Numbered from the stretch's first letter, positions 24,186 through 37,150 are shown. The stretch: DNA of 64,000 nt from Pseudocercospora fijiensis CIRAD86 (GCF_000340215.1 NW_006921545.1:393630-457629); one strand, 5' to 3'. Notes: generated by a model not told the origin, from the letters alone. Numbers and translations: made by a program.

Positions 24186-25200
24186 CGACTCGAAGCTGCC
24201 CGCGTTTCGCTCGAACCTCAGCAGGAGTCTTGGCAGCGGGATTAGTCAGCGCTCCAAGAAGAACCGGAGAAACTGGCCGATCAACTGCGTTACTTCTGTG
24301 AAGAAGTCCAAGGCCAGGTGGACGAGGGGCAGCGTCGTCTGCGATCTCTTGAGACTCGCATTGCAGAGCTTGACGACCAGGTTGACGCCAAAGTCCGGCG
24401 TATCAAAGATCTCGAGAGACACATCACCAACAAGAATCGTCATGCCGAGAGCCTCGCGAACGACATCGCCGACAAGAATCGTCGCGCCGCCGAGAAGCTC
24501 GACAAAGAAATCGTCAACAGAAACCGTCGCGCTGCCGAGAAGCTCGAGAAAGACATCGTCAACAGGAACCGTCGCGCTGCCGAGAAGCTCGAGAAGCTCC
24601 AGAAAGACATCGCCGAAAAGAGTCGCCATACCGAGAAGCTTGAAAAGGACATTGCCAGCAAGAGTCATCGTACCCAGGATGCTGACAAACTCATAAGCAA
24701 GAAAGAGTCGCAGTATGTACAGCTCGCACAGAACATCTGTAACGATGAATCGCATACCCGCCAGCTTGATGAAGACACAATAAACAAAGAGCTCCAGCTT
24801 CAGCAGCTCGAACCGGACATTGGCGGCAAAGAGGTCCAGGGCCAACAGCTCGAAGAAACTCCCGTCACGAACAGTCTCACGAATCAAAGCAAACACGCAG
24901 ACGACATGGGCGGCCGCTTCTTCCTCCCGCTCTCTTCCCTTCTCCCCGCCCTCCAAACCCGCCTCGACCCCATTCGCTTCCCTCCTTCGTCGTCTCATCT
25001 ACCACCAAGTAGATGAAATTCTCCTGTTCAAGCAGATCAAAGACCAAGCTAACACGCCCGACCACCACCACTTTGAGCAGCTTTTGGGAAGCATTGGTCA
25101 GAACATTGAGAGCGGGCCTCTGGGTTTGGTGCTGAAGGAGTTGAGGCAAGCCGTGGATGTTGTGTCTGGGGTTTTGAAGGATGACGGAGAGGATGACTGA
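24186..25200 (+). pseudogene. Coiled-coil protein gene with stop and frameshift
   Basis: From 24186 the frame reads through heptad-rich sequence, interrupted by TAG at 24243-24245 (probably CAG), and continues open from 24246 to 25016. It is a long coiled coil rich in D-I-x-N-R-N-R-R-A-A-E-K-L units; three near-identical 54-60 bp units lie at about 24460-24600. The coding sense then passes to another frame (RLIYHQVDEILLFKQIKDQA...) ending in TGA at 25198-25200, so a frameshift or a non-canonical intron lies near 24900-24990. The minus strand is also open here but is only the complement of the heptads. Function is unknown. Confidence 0.55.
24460..24600 (+). repeat. In-frame 54-60 bp repeats in the coiled coil
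   Basis: Repeated units containing AACMGNAACCGTCGCGCYGCCGAGAAGCTCGA encode N-R-N-R-R-A-A-E-K-L-E/D-K-D/E-I. They keep the heptad phase, so the coiled coil appears to have grown by tandem duplication. Confidence 0.7.
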
Positions 25201-25950
25201 GGGCGATACGTTGTAATCAAATGAACCCAGAGAATGTGGGTTGGCAAAGGATTGTGAACAAATGAACAAAGCCATTGTGGAAGGGCAAGAGACCGTGACC
25301 GAATGAACCGGGAGATTGTGAGAGGGGAAGAGATTGTGACCAGATCAACTCGCTGACGTCGAGCTAATAATAGGCTCGAATGCGTTCACGCCTATGTACT
25401 ACACCCGGCCAGAGCTAGCGAAAATACTTGACTTTACGATGAATGCAGCATTTGAGTCGTCAATCCCCCGACAACCCTTCCCACGGCCTTGTCTCGATGC
25501 ACAAAGCTAGGCAATGTGACGGTGAAATTGGAGGTATTGTTCCACGACAGTTCTCTCCACTGCCGGCTTACAGAGTATAGAGCTTCGCAACCAGCTTTCA
25601 TACCAGTTCTGTTCCACGCAAATACTTTCACGCAAATACCCGGTAGGAGAAAGTGCATACGATTTTCGGTCGTCGTCCTCAGAGACGACAGCTTATGTGT
25701 GGTATGGAGACAGTGAGTGGCAGTGTGCCGCTGCTGTCGGGACCTCAATCCCGTTTAGAGACCAAACAGCAGTGAGTATGCAACTGTCAGTCGCTAGAAT
25801 TTTCCAGGCCTGGCACGTCCGAGCATTAGACACAAGGACTCGGGAGTGATGCACACAGCAGTGATCACTCCGCTATCTTACATTCGCAAAAATTCGAGAT
25901 TGCTAGGAAGTGCGCCTCGTGCCCGACTGTACGTAGAGGAAACCGTGAAC
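25201..25950. other. Island 2, right end: no gene seen
   Basis: Ordinary composition. Near 25215-25345 a degenerate repeat of the form GAGAYYGTGACCGAATGAACC occurs several times. Small frames at 25434-25748 have no recognisable features. Confidence 0.4.
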
Positions 25951-26790
25951 CTAATGAGCTCCGACGACGTTATAATAGTTGCGGAACAATGTTCGAAGTG
26001 ACCTCCTTAGGTCTTGTTATCTGAGAAGCCGTAGAGAACAACCTCTTACAAATTGCGAAGACTGTAGGTGCTTGTCTGTCTAGTAACAAGTAAGAATACT
26101 TAGTAGTGCAGGGAACGTGCATGTCTATATATCGATACTACTACCTCGATAAAAGCTATAAGTTGCTAAAGTCGGCACCTAAAGACTACGAGAACAAGTA
26201 TCTAGCTCTAGTATCGCGATACCTAGGACAATAACTAATAAGACTTATAGACTTTAACGTACGCCTACTTTAGGAGAAGATAAGTATACCGATAGCGTTA
26301 CTACGAGGTTACTATCTGCTTTTACTAAACTAATTCTAGTACTCCGGTAAGATTATTAGGCGCGTAAAAATGTTTAATAGCAACTAATAGCCTTAGAACT
26401 ATAGTCTAGATATAACGAGGTCTAGAATGCTCGTAAAATCCTCGCTTTATTCGTATATAAGAGCGTAGTAGGGTAGCCTTATCCGATTCTTTAAGGCCTA
26501 AGAGCCTTTTTTAGTGTAGAGATAGGAACTTTCTTTCTCTTAAATTACCTCTAGGACTAAGTTACTTAATACTAGATATCGACTAGGCAGTAAGCTTCTA
26601 CCTATATCTTTTATCGATAATTATATTACTTCTCGCCTTTTCTAGTAAAATAGTATCTACCGAAATATCTACTTCCTATATATTAGTAACTAGCTATTAT
26701 AGATACCGTTTATATATAACTTAGTAAGGACTCCCGACTTTAGACCTCTACCGGAGCCTTAAGCTATATCCGTAGCTGAATTAGAGGCAA
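25951..26790. mobile_element. RIP-degraded sequence left of the Fot1-type element
   Basis: RIP composition sets in gradually over about 100 bp from 25920. No open frame or family motif was recognised. Confidence 0.45.
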
Positions 26791-29700
26791 ACGCCGCTCA
26801 CTCCGTAAGTAGTCTATACCTATCTGTAAAACTAGCCCTAGAACTAACACCTATCTGCAAAATGCCTACAGATCGTGTAGGCAGTTATTTTACATAGTTA
26901 TCTTGGTATCTGCCCGATTCTAGGTTATTCTAACGGTGCTAGAGCGTTCTATAATTATATATAGTAAGGGTGTTATTATATAGTAGTATGAAGTCGCTTT
27001 TAGGTCGGCTTTATAGCCTACCGAGTCGACCCTTTACCCCCTATTTATAAGACAACCACATATCGTATACATATGATTTTTATATTATATAAAAGCCCGG
27101 AGTAAGTAGATTGAGACTGTGTATCGTATATATCTATATAGTGTTAATATAGCTAGTGTTTAGTAGATGCGTAGAAAGTCGGTATATGCGGCTTTAGCGG
27201 GCGTAGCAGGCATAAATCTACTACTTTCTACTTCCTGTGCTAACACGAGAGATTAGCTCGTTCTAGTAGTGTATCTATATGTTAAGAAGCATCAAATAAC
27301 GTGGTTATAAGGCCTATCAATTATTATCTAACACTTCCGGCAGCTCCGTATCCTCCTCGAGTAATAGATCTAGTACCTAACCTAACCCTATCTCCCCTTC
27401 TATCTCGTATAGCTGCGACTAAGAGCTAAGACCTACAGACTGTATATACAACACCTTATTATCGCTATTAGACTCTTCTTTAACAAGGTCTTCGGCCGTG
27501 CGTTGCCTCTATATCTCCTTAGTAAGCAAGGCAAGGTCCTTTAGCCTTATTCTTAATAGAAATAAGGACCTGTAGTGCTACGAGTCTAATAAGTCTTCCT
27601 TATTAGATAGCGCTCGGTCGTCTACTTCTATACTAATTAGCGAGTCGTTGTTCTCGAAGAAGGACAACTACTAGCTATAGCGACAACTTCTATTAAAAGT
27701 AGCTTCTTCTATACCCTTGTCCTTTGTAGATAACTAAGCCTAATTGCTATCTTCTAGCAATACTCGTTGGTCTAATAGCAACGTATCTACTAGTCTAAAC
27801 CGAGCGGCCTTCTTCCGGCGTAGTAGCTTCGAAGGTATAGTAGTAGCGAAGTGAGGATATAGATTACTAATAGACTCGTTGCTACCTATTAAATTGGCTA
27901 ATTTAAACACTTTTAATAGAGCCTTGTCTTCTAAGTTGTTAGGCAAATAGCGGCTAGCACTAGCGCTATATTTAACTAGCCTCAACTCGCGCCTCTTAGG
28001 TTAGAAGACCTTCTTAATCGGACCTTGTTTATAATAACTAGTAAGCGGTCCGGTCTTATAGACACTACCTAGAAGCAACGGTAGAAATAGCTCAAGTAGT
28101 AACTATAAGGTACGCCTAAGAAGGGGCTTCTTCTTATCCTTATTACGGCCTCTTCTAGTTACTATAGTGCCGATTATCTTCCGCTAGCGCTTACAATAGA
28201 CCTTCTACTGCTTCCTTGTCTTCGCCGCCTTGCTATTAACTAACTTCTAAGCCTTCTTAATAGCTAACAACTCGCGGTAAGCTATCCGCGACTAGACCTT
28301 ATAAGCATAGGCTATTCTAATCTTCTACTGTTTGCCGGTGTTAGCTTTCCGTACCTTGCGTACCTTAGCAGCTATCTCTATCTCTAAGAGGTCGTAAAGG
28401 GCTTGTACTCTAGTATTAGTATAGAATAGCACCGAAGACGTTACGCCTTCGAGAAGACCTTGTATTAGTAACGATGGCGGTCTATGCCTGTTTAATCGCT
28501 CGTTAAGTGCGTTAACCTGTCGCTTTGTAGTGCGGATAGTTAAGGCTAGATTAAATAGGCTTGTATCTACTAGAGGCGGCAAATCTAGTAGGTATAAGAC
28601 CTCGAACAGCTTGCCTGTTTCGTAGGCCTCGCAGAGCCTATCTAGGTCCTATACTAAGAGGTCCGCCTTCTCGTTAATTTTACGCTTTGTATAGGCGACT
28701 GTATACGTGCCGTACTCGTCTCGGAGGAAGTCGAGCGCTCGTTAAGCGCTTATAGGGGCAATTCTAGTCTTCCGGAAGGCCGAGCGAATATTGTCGCTTT
28801 TAAAGGTCTTCCGCCGGATAGTGTTAATAGCGTCTATAAACTAAGTTACCCTAAATTCGCCTGTGCCGAGCCTAGTGTATTGTATTACTGCCTAGCGGTA
28901 GTAGTGCTTATAGACCTAGAATAAGACTATATCTAGTAGCTATAGGAAGTATAAGGTGTATAGTAGAAGGGTAAAGATTAGAATGCGGTGTTTCCGAGCG
29001 AAGTTAATAAACTTAAAGAACTCGTAGCTTCTAAAGTTGTCTATTATTAGAAGCCGATATTGGCCTTTATTAGTAGGCCTTATTAACCTCTCGAAGTGCT
29101 TAATCTAGTAGAAGGCAAACTCGTCGTTCAAATAGCTACTATCTGTTACACTAATAAGATAGTGTACTAGCAACTTGTTAAACTAGTGTTTAAGACGGAC
29201 CTTGCCTTATACTAGCAGTATTAGCTCAATGAAGGCTCCGTAGGCATTTACTGCTTCTACCGAGGTTATATGCTTCCTATTAGTATTAGTTGCCGCCTAT
29301 AACCGCCTCTTTAGATCTATTGTAACTACCTATTCGGCGCCTCTAATACTAATCCGGAAACCTGTCTTATCTATATTCTAGCAGTTCTTAAGGCTAATCT
29401 TATAGACCTGTATTAACTCGCATAGCTTATTAAACTACGAGCCGATAAACTAAGGGTCGTGTGCTTCCTTCCTTGCTAACTCGATAGGCTTCCTTTTAAT
29501 CTCTTTAATATTATACTTCTTTATCTACCTCTTATGCTACTTACTACTTAATAGTGCTAGTATTTCACCTTCCGGAAGTAACCGCTTCAATATCAACTTA
29601 GCCGTAGCGAGAATAAGTAACGTTAGCAGCGACAGGTCTATTAATTCTCGAGATCTATAGTACTCGACAAGGGCGATAGATTAGGCTTCGAAGAGGCGAG

Positions 29701-30064
29701 AATGCGACGATTTACGGTCGGTACGGCTCGTATTGCTATTATATCGTCGATATAATCGATAATAGATGTTATTATAGTAGTGTTCGTTACACTATCGTCG
29801 TAGGTTAACTAGGCGGTAGTGTATGTGTTCAAACTCGCGAATTGCCGCTATCTAAGTAGCTACTCGAGCATCTTTAGTAAGGTTTGTAGCCGTGGATTTA
29901 TAGACGGCCTTCCGTACGTGTTTCTTCGACTTCCGCTTTCCTAATAGCATTGTAATAGTATTAAATAATTAAATAAAATGGTCTACATATGCTATTACAG
30001 ATAGGTGTTAGTTGCTAAGGCTATTTTGCAGATAGGTATAGACCGCTTACGAAGTAAGCGGCGT
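26791..30064 (-). mobile_element. Fot1/pogo-type DNA transposon (Tc1/mariner superfamily), RIP-degraded
   Basis: Terminal inverted repeats of about 70 bp bound the element. The left end (ACGCCGCTCACTCCGTAAG, then GTCTATACCTATCTG) matches the reverse complement of the right end at about 29993-30064. The repeat tip is itself palindromic (CGCTTAC...GTAAGCG). One minus-strand transposase frame fills the inside. I could not fix the expected TA target duplication, so the outermost boundary is good to a few bases only. Confidence 0.8.
27740..29950 (-). pseudogene. Fot1/pogo-like transposase, single frame with RIP stops
   Basis: The ATG at 29950 survives (MLLGKRKSKKHVRKAVYKST). The same frame runs without indel for 737 codons to a stop at 27740, interrupted only by TAG/TAA. 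Family motifs are clear: N-I-D-K-T-G-F-R-I (the D-E-T-G-F first catalytic Asp region, E changed to K), L-I-I-D-N-x-R-S-Y-E (second Asp, from D-x-H-x-S-H), and F-L-x-L-L-D-I-V-L-F-x-V-Y-K-H-Y-Y. This is the order of Fot1/pogo DDE transposases, which cut and paste at TA sites. Two longer open pieces are 28325-28582 and 27740-27985. A C-terminal region after the catalytic core makes it longer than I would expect for Fot1 itself. Confidence 0.82.
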
Positions 30065-30464
30065 GTGACTCTACTAAGCCGCGGATAGTAGCCTAGTAGA
30101 ACTTTTCGTTCCTAGAGATACTAAAGCGCTATCGTTAATAACTTCTATACCCTACCCTTCTAGTCTTTAGTCGGTAGACTAAAAGCTTAATTTATTATAT
30201 CTTACCTTCTAAATTAGTTAATTTATTATTATATACTTCGCCCGACTTATACTCGAATTTATAAGTATTATTCTATTTCGTAACCTATACGTAGTTAACC
30301 TCTACTACTCTAGTAGCTTTCTTCGTTCTCTTCCTCTATAGTAGAGGCAATAGGCGTTTACCCTCGTACGGTCTAGGCTAGCTACTTAATAGTATAACGA
30401 TACTAGTAACTTTTAGGATCTTACTAATAGAGGTCCTTTCGTCGGTAATTATACTAGTAGTTAA
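30065..30464. other. RIP-degraded spacer between Fot1-type element and Copia LTR
   Basis: About 400 bp of CA/TG-poor sequence with no recognised motif. Confidence 0.5.
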
Positions 30465-30653
30465 TATTATAGATAAGCTATAAACCGATAGTATTACTTA
30501 CTATTTAAATAAAGGATTTACTAGCTAGTTATATACCCTAGCGCTAGGAAGTATAAGGCACTACTAAGCCGTAAGTAAACAATCTTTTAGCCCCCTTTTC
30601 CTTCTCTTACTTATATATCTAATTAATCTCGTATATTCTCGAGTATTCTAATA
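30465..30653 (-). repeat. 3' LTR of Copia copy B (189 bp)
   Basis: Same length and sequence family as 2682-2870. On the minus strand the reverse transcriptase/RNase H part precedes it, so it is the 3' LTR. A purine run (plus strand CTCCCTCT) abuts it at 30654-30661, as expected for a polypurine tract. Confidence 0.8.
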
Positions 30654-31779
30654 CTCCCTCTACTTAGCTATCTAGTCGTAAACTAAGTAGCTAAGTCCTA
30701 ATTATTCTTAATCGTTCTTGTCTCTAGGACTCTCTTTACGTCTTCTTTAAACTCCCCTTTTATTAGGGATTTAGTAAGGAAGTTCGCTAGTTAGTCTTTA
30801 GTCCGAATATACTTTATAGCGACTTGTTTGTCCTCGACTAGTTCCTATACGTAGTATACCGCTACCTCGATATATTTCGTTCTAGAATAAAATTCCGGAT
30901 TTCGTACTAAAGCGTTAGCCGCCTTATTATCCCCGTAGATAGTCGTAGGTTCTTTATAGTTGTCTTCTATAAGGTATACGACTTGCTCGAAGAAATTCCG
31001 GGTCTAAATAGCTTCTTTTAGGGCGTAGGATAGCGCTAAGTATTCGGCTTTCCTTATACTAGTCGTAACGGACCTTTATAGTATAGTAGACTAAGATATA
31101 GATCCGTAGGCTCATAGAGATATATATTCTATCGTTAACTTCCTAGTCGAGTCTACTATATAGTCCGAATCGGTATAGATAACCGGTAGACGAGTAACTA
31201 AAGTACTTATATAGTTTTCATTCTTAGGGATAGGACTATACTTTATATAGTAGTCCCGAGTGTTTCCTAGTTATCTAGGGCCGTAGATACCTCTTTCGTA
31301 ACGTCTCGTAGCCGGATTTACCGAGGATTAGCTTAGTTATTACGTTAGAAAAGATATATCCGGCCTAGTAGCTCGTACGGTCTAATTTAGTTTTCCGATA
31401 AGTCGTTAGTATTTCCGGATATCTACTACCTCCTCGTCCTTTATAATAGGTAGTAGATTTACGTATCTATTCGCCGGAGTCGATACTCGAAAGATTTCGT
31501 CTAGATCTAAGCCCTCCTCTCTAAGCGTATTTTTAATATAGTACCTTTGATCTAGTAGTATAGACCCCTTAGCTTCTCTCTCGATTTATACGCCTAGTAT
31601 AAACTTAGTAGGACCTAGATCCTTTATTTTAAACCTCTTTATAAGGCCGTCCTTTATAGTTTAACCTCTGCTTCTATCTTCGCTAGTATAATAAGTTCGT
31701 CGACCTATAACGAGACTATTAGCGTTAAGTCGCTATTAACAAAGACTAATTAACCCGTAGGTATAGCGTAGAGGTCGTA
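30654..31779 (-). pseudogene. Copia reverse transcriptase/RNase H, 3' part, copy B
   Basis: Reading minus, the frame shows a reverse transcriptase end with Y-V-D-E-L-I-I-L-A near 31690-31720 (the YVDD site, with D-E here). Then come P-V-I-Y-T-D-S-D-Y (RNase H, near 31140-31190) and G-D-N-x-A-A-N-A-L-V-R-N-P-E-F near 30885-30935. It ends with an A-I-K-Y-I-R-T-K-D-type C-terminal motif shortly before the LTR. Stops are all TAG/TAA. The frame is cut at 31780 by hAT-type sequence. The missing upstream pol is not found on the other side. Confidence 0.82.
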
Positions 31780-32090
31780 TTAGACCCTATAGTAATTTAG
31801 TTTGCGAACTATAAAACGTATATAGTTTAGTTTCTAAGCGGTACCCCTCCGGCTTAGTTCTAGTTTAGTTTGCTACCCCGCTAGTCTAAACTAGTTTCTA
31901 AGAAAATCTAACTAAACTACGACGACCTCGGATCGAGCCTAGAGTACGATAGGGCCCTATATTGTATATACTATACGATTATACCTATATTCCGGGCTGT
32001 TTAGACGTATTCTAGCGTATTTAAGGTCGGGGTTTTATCCGTAGCTAGTACGTAGCTAGCAAACTAGTCCGTATATCGGTTTCTTAGTAA
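31780..32090. mobile_element. Truncated hAT MITE-type copy
   Basis: This stretch matches the first about 310 bp of the intact MITE at 59719-60111, with many RIP changes. It stops where the MITE would read CTTAGCAAACC and is followed at once by a second terminal repeat, TAGACCCCGTAG, at 32091. It is either an interrupted copy or part of a nested insertion. Confidence 0.7.
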
Positions 32091-32539
32091 TAGACCCCGT
32101 AGTAGTTCGGTTTCCGAACTACTAAACGTATATAGTTAAGTTTCTTAGCGGCGAACTAGCTCCCTAGTTCCGGTTTAGTTTTTTCGAACTATATAGATTC
32201 CTAGTTAAAACTAGAGACTATATTAGTTTTACTATAAGGATACTCTTATTCGACTACTAGCTACGATAGCCGGCTATAATAGTAACTAGGTTATATTTAC
32301 TACGCTCTATTGCCGTTGCTAGGGCGTAGTTACCGTTACTAAGGCGTAGTTACCGTTACTAGGGCGTAGTTACCGTAGTTGCGAAAGCTTACCTATATAA
32401 CGTTACGTAGGCGGCAATAATTAGGGCTTCGCGATATTCTTATACGTCTTAACTTCTTCCTCTATACCTATACCTATAATAACTACTATACGTCCCTGCC
32501 CCTTTCCTTATAGTAGTAAGAGAGAAGCGCGCCGCGCGC

Positions 32540-34010
32540 TAAATAGAAGATAGAACTAAAGACTGCGAGTTTATTTTGCCTAAGTATCTAGTAAAAAAGC
32601 GTAAGACTAAAGAGGAGTACTCTACGAAGAAGAATTCCGTACGAGACTACGAGAGAAAGGAGAAGATAGATAAGAATAAAAAATCTAAGGATAAAAGAAG
32701 AAAGGCGCGTAATAAGGCATTCTATCGATAACTAGCGCCTATAAAAAAAAGTAAAGGTTAGAATAAAAAGACAACGTAAGAGAAGGCTACGAGGAGGGAA
32801 GAATTACGGCTAGTTTTTAAGTGTAAGGTTCTAGTAGCGTAAGTTAATCTAGCTAACGGCCGTAGCTAGTAGCTATAGCCTATATATTTTTCTTTAAGAC
32901 GTTAACTAATAGTATTTAGACCTATAGTCGCTACCTCTATCGATACGACCTATAGTAACGGAGATATTTAGATAGCCGAGAACAACGATACTAGAGTTTA
33001 GGATGCCGCGAAAGAGCTTAACACTACGAATAAAGGGACTAATAAAAGCGAGGTAATACTATACGTCGATCTAGTAATAGATATAGTCTTAGGGCCTAAC
33101 GCTATAGACGATAAGCGCTAGAAGTAGATCGAGTATAGTTAAAGAGACGAGATACTAGTAAAGGGCTAAGGTATAAGTCCTATTAATCTAGAAAATTATA
33201 GTCCTAGCTACTACGAAAAGCTAGTAAGGATTGGAATCGAGACTAGTTGTCTTTATATCCTCGATATAGAGTAGAAATTTCTTTATTAGTATTAGAGCGA
33301 AGCCTTTCCGTCTATAAAGGCAAAGTAGCTTACGATTAATACGATCGGGGCTAGGTATCTAGGGACGGTAGAAGAGTTACTAAAGGAAGAAGGGGTATAG
33401 GTAATTATTCTATACTCGGTTTATATACCTAGCGTTCGTAGCTAGTAGATACTAATAGTTAAATAGAAAGCGTTTCTCGAGGGTAGAGTACTACTACTAT
33501 ATAAAATCTTTACTAAGGTAGAGAGGGCTTATATCCGGAATCTAAGTTACTAGTAGGATAGGTTAGCGTTAGAGTTCTCTAAATCTCTATATAAGCCTCT
33601 AAAAGATTACCTATTTTAGCGATACGGCTTTATCTCGACTACTCCGTAGATATCTAACGAAGCTCGAGCGCTCTTTAAGGTCTTTACTAAGAAGCGGAAG
33701 GAGTTCGAGGATTAGGATTAGTTAATAGAGCTATTAGTTAGTCTTAGGTTTCGTAGTTAGACTCGGCCTAAGTATTTACTTATCGAGTATCTTAGACCGA
33801 AAGAGGATAGATAAAGGCTAAAACCGAGCTTAGATTCGTTAGGTATAGTAGCTCGGTTCCGTTAGTAGGAGAGAGCCGCCGTATAGAAGGCAAAATTTAG
33901 GTAGTTAGGGTAGCTAGGAAGGAAATTCTAGTAGTTAGGCTAGCTAGGGTAGCTAGGAAAAAAAATCTAGTAGTTAGGTAGCTAGGAAACAAAAAAAAAA
34001 GGTAGCTAGC
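32540..34010 (+). pseudogene. Unknown frame upstream of the hAT transposase
   Basis: A lysine/arginine-rich stretch (around 32590-32790) is followed from about 33250 by one frame of about 240 codons broken only by TAG/TAA. It contains Q-I-S-N-E-A-R-A-L-F-K-V-F-T-K-K-R-K and ends in an L-G-Q-type repeat (TAGTTAGGGTAGCTAGG) near 33890-33990. I do not recognise the family. It could be an N-terminal part of the transposase or separate cargo. Confidence 0.45.
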
Positions 34011-34949
34011 TATTTACTACCTAGCTATTCCTAACGATACGATACTATAAAAGAAAGGGTGTTTCCCTATAGCTACTAGTATATATCTACTACTCCTAAG
34101 TCCTTACCTTACCGGACGAAACTTTAAAACATACCGACCGATATTATATATATACTAGGCGCTATACTAGGAAGGGTAATAACGAGACGATAGTCGAAAT
34201 AGTCTAGTATACGAGCGAGATTACGATAACGTCTAGAGGAGGTCGTATACTTACTTTCGAGCCTATAAAGTCCTAGACGACGATTAGGGCTAGATTTATC
34301 CTCTCCGAATCCTAGTAGTAGGAATTTATTATAGGGTACTACTACCTAGTCCTTACCTTTATAGAGTCTAAGTAGAAGGTTATTCGGAGATATAAGAATA
34401 TCGAGTATTAACCCGGAAATATTCGAAAAGACTAGCTATGCGTATCTTTAGAAACCCGAGTATATAGAGCAGTTTAATTAATAGGTCTATAAGATATAGT
34501 TCCCTTTATACTTACGTTCGAAGGAGTATAAACTCTAGAAGTACTCGATACGATAGGGTAGTAAGGAGCGAACGGATACGTTCTAGAAGTTCTTTATAGA
34601 GGGGGCATTATACCGTTATACGACTTCTCGAGTTGAAGGTTAACTAGTAATTGTCTATAACTTCTACGGTTTAATCTTAAAATATCCGAAACTAGGGGAT
34701 AGGAACTTATCGCCTACTAACTATCTCTATTCTAAACGGTATCGGGAATCTTAAAGAGAGAGGAGGGTTAATATAGATATAACGATCTAGAAAGAGGTAC
34801 GTTTTCTAAAATGCCGGCTATAGCTACCGGCTATAGCTACCGGCTACTTTAATTAACCGTAGAGATCTAGCTAATTATTATAGGCTACGCCTAAGGAAGC
34901 TCTAGGATTAAAGGCTACCGATTTCTCCCCTAAAGACTTAAAGTAACTA

Positions 34950-37150
34950 GCAAACGAAATACTAACGGTCTTCCGGAAGACTTCTGTAAAAGGGAGTCTA
35001 TATAGAAGATATACCTATATCCTATAAACTATCCCCCCTTATTTCTCGGCGTAATAACCTAGCGTATTATATTCGAAAAGAATAAAGAGGCTACGTTAGA
35101 CGATATTCGGGGGATCCTCCGTAATACTCGCCGAGTAGCTATTACTATCGATAGCTAGTTGAGCCGGACTATAAGAGCCTCCTTCCTCTCGATTATACTA
35201 TACTTTATTAATTCGGATTAGAAACTCTAGGAACTTATAATCGGATTCCCTAAAATTCTAGGCTCCTATACTAGTAAGGATATAGCTAAGCTTATCTATG
35301 CGATAATAGATAGGGTTAGCGTAATAACGAAACTAATCTCGATTACTACGGATAATACTAGTAATAATCGAATTTTATATAAGGCGTTATATATACAATT
35401 TACTTATATATATCTTTAAAATTACTAATTGTATCGATAGGGTCGAGCACGTAGAGGAGATTACAAGGTCTATAATCTAGCTTAGTATTTGGAATATTAA
35501 GCTCGCTACGATTCCGGATACGTACGATAATACGTACGATAATAACGATAAAGAGGAGCCTAGTAATGGCCCTAGCCCTATTAAATCGGAGCCGACGTCG
35601 TTGCTAGTTAAATCCCTGTAGAAATTTCCCTGCCTCGCTTGTGTAGTTCAAATCGCGATCCGAGCCCTCTTTAAGATACTTTAATTGTACTATTAAACGA
35701 CGACTAATAGAAGATCCTAAATAAGGATAAAGCAAAGTCGAAAGTCGAGAAACTCGTTATAGTAATACGACGGGAGGGTAGAGAGCCTCGCTCTCGTTTT
35801 ATATAAGGTATAACTTTTATCCGTAGCCGGCACCTATAGCCGGTAACCTAGTATAGTTCTAACTCCTTTTCTCTAGCTTCGCCGTCTAGTAATATATACG
35901 AACTCGAGCTTAAAGAGATATAACCGATTCGAGGCTATTTAAAAGAACCTAATCGAGCGCCCTAAAACTAATACCTAGAATATCGTATAGAATAAGCGAT
36001 AGTAAAAGCGGCCTCCTTAGCGCCTACTCCGTTTTACCTAAGACGTAAAGACCTAGTTCGATTCGACTTCCTATATAGTTACGAGGGAATATACTTTATA
36101 TACCGCTCTCGAGATCTATTAGAGTTCTAAAGGTATTAAGTAGCTCGGGCTTACTACCGCCGAGTAGCGATAAGTAGAGTATCTCGTCGATATTAGTAAG
36201 TATTACGCGAAGGTTACTACTACGATTAGAAGAACCTAAGGACCGACGATCTACCTTATCTTTACGTACTATAACTAGCTCTTTAATAAGCTCGACGAGA
36301 CCGTAGCTAAGCTAGCTAAGAAGAGCGTTCCCTAGAAAGTAGCTATAACGAAGGCTATAGATATCTCCTATACTAAGTTATATAAATATTATAGTGCTAC
36401 CTTTTAGTCGTTCGGGGATATCTATAGCGTTACGTACTTGCTTAACCCGGTAGAAAAGGATATATACTAGTAGAAGCCGGAATAGAAAGGGGACGAGAGA
36501 TAGCCTAAGTATTACTAGACTATTCTAGAAAAGATATTCTATAAGCGTCGGAAAGAAACTAGTCTTAATATAGCTCCTATAAAGAAAACGAAGGTTTAGA
36601 AGGCTCCGATATTATACCTATTTTATAGATAGGAAGTAGAGGTTAAAGAAGAAGCAACTACTAAAGTAAAGAAAGAAGAGTTTAATCTCTATCGCCGCGC
36701 GAATAAGTACTAAACGCGTAGGCTCGGAAAGAGGGCTAATAATCTCTAGATCTTACTAGTCTTCTAGACGAATTCAGAGACGATATTCTCGCTATATAGT
36801 AGCGGTTAGAGCCTAGGTTTCTAACGATAGCGTCCCTCGCTCGGGACGTCCTCGCTATACCGAGCGTAGGTATAGGCTATAAGAGGTCTTTTAGTATCGC
36901 TCGTTACTACGGCCGCTTTAATCGAATATACTCGCCTACTACCTTCGAATCTATTATAGTATTCTAATACTATCTCCTCTACTAGAGTCGCTAAGGTAGG
37001 ATACTAAAGATTATACTTAAAGGACTTAATCGAGGAATTAGAAAACCTTAAGATCGAAGGAACCTAGGAGCGCGAAGAGAATACGAAATTTAGTCTAAGC
37101 GAACTCCTTATTAGCGATAACGAATAGCGATAACGAAGAGGAGGAGGGCG
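34950..37150 (+). pseudogene. hAT transposase, RIP-degraded
   Basis: One frame carries the hAT signature in order. V-A-I-T-I-D-S-x-L-S-R lies at about 35141 (the D-x-W-T-S region, Asp codon at 35150). F-L-S-I-I-L-Y-F-I-N-S-D follows at about 35188. Then comes L-I-I-G-F-P-K-I-L-G-S-Y-T-S-K-D-I-A, followed by I-T-T-D-N-T-S-N-N with Asp at 35351. The C-terminal dimerisation domain reads L-A-R-D-V-L-A-I-P-S-V-G-I-G-Y-K-R-S-F-S at about 36840-36900. The K there is Glu in the family; GAG after T becomes AAG by RIP. Asp 35150, Asp 35351 and the dimerisation domain are in the same frame. Activity is lost here. The start is not resolved. Confidence 0.8.

Noticed and set aside
24246..24998. 250-codon minus-strand frame in island 2
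   Set aside because: It is the complement of a strongly heptad-repetitive coiled coil on the plus strand; its Val/Leu-rich text is a reading-frame shadow.
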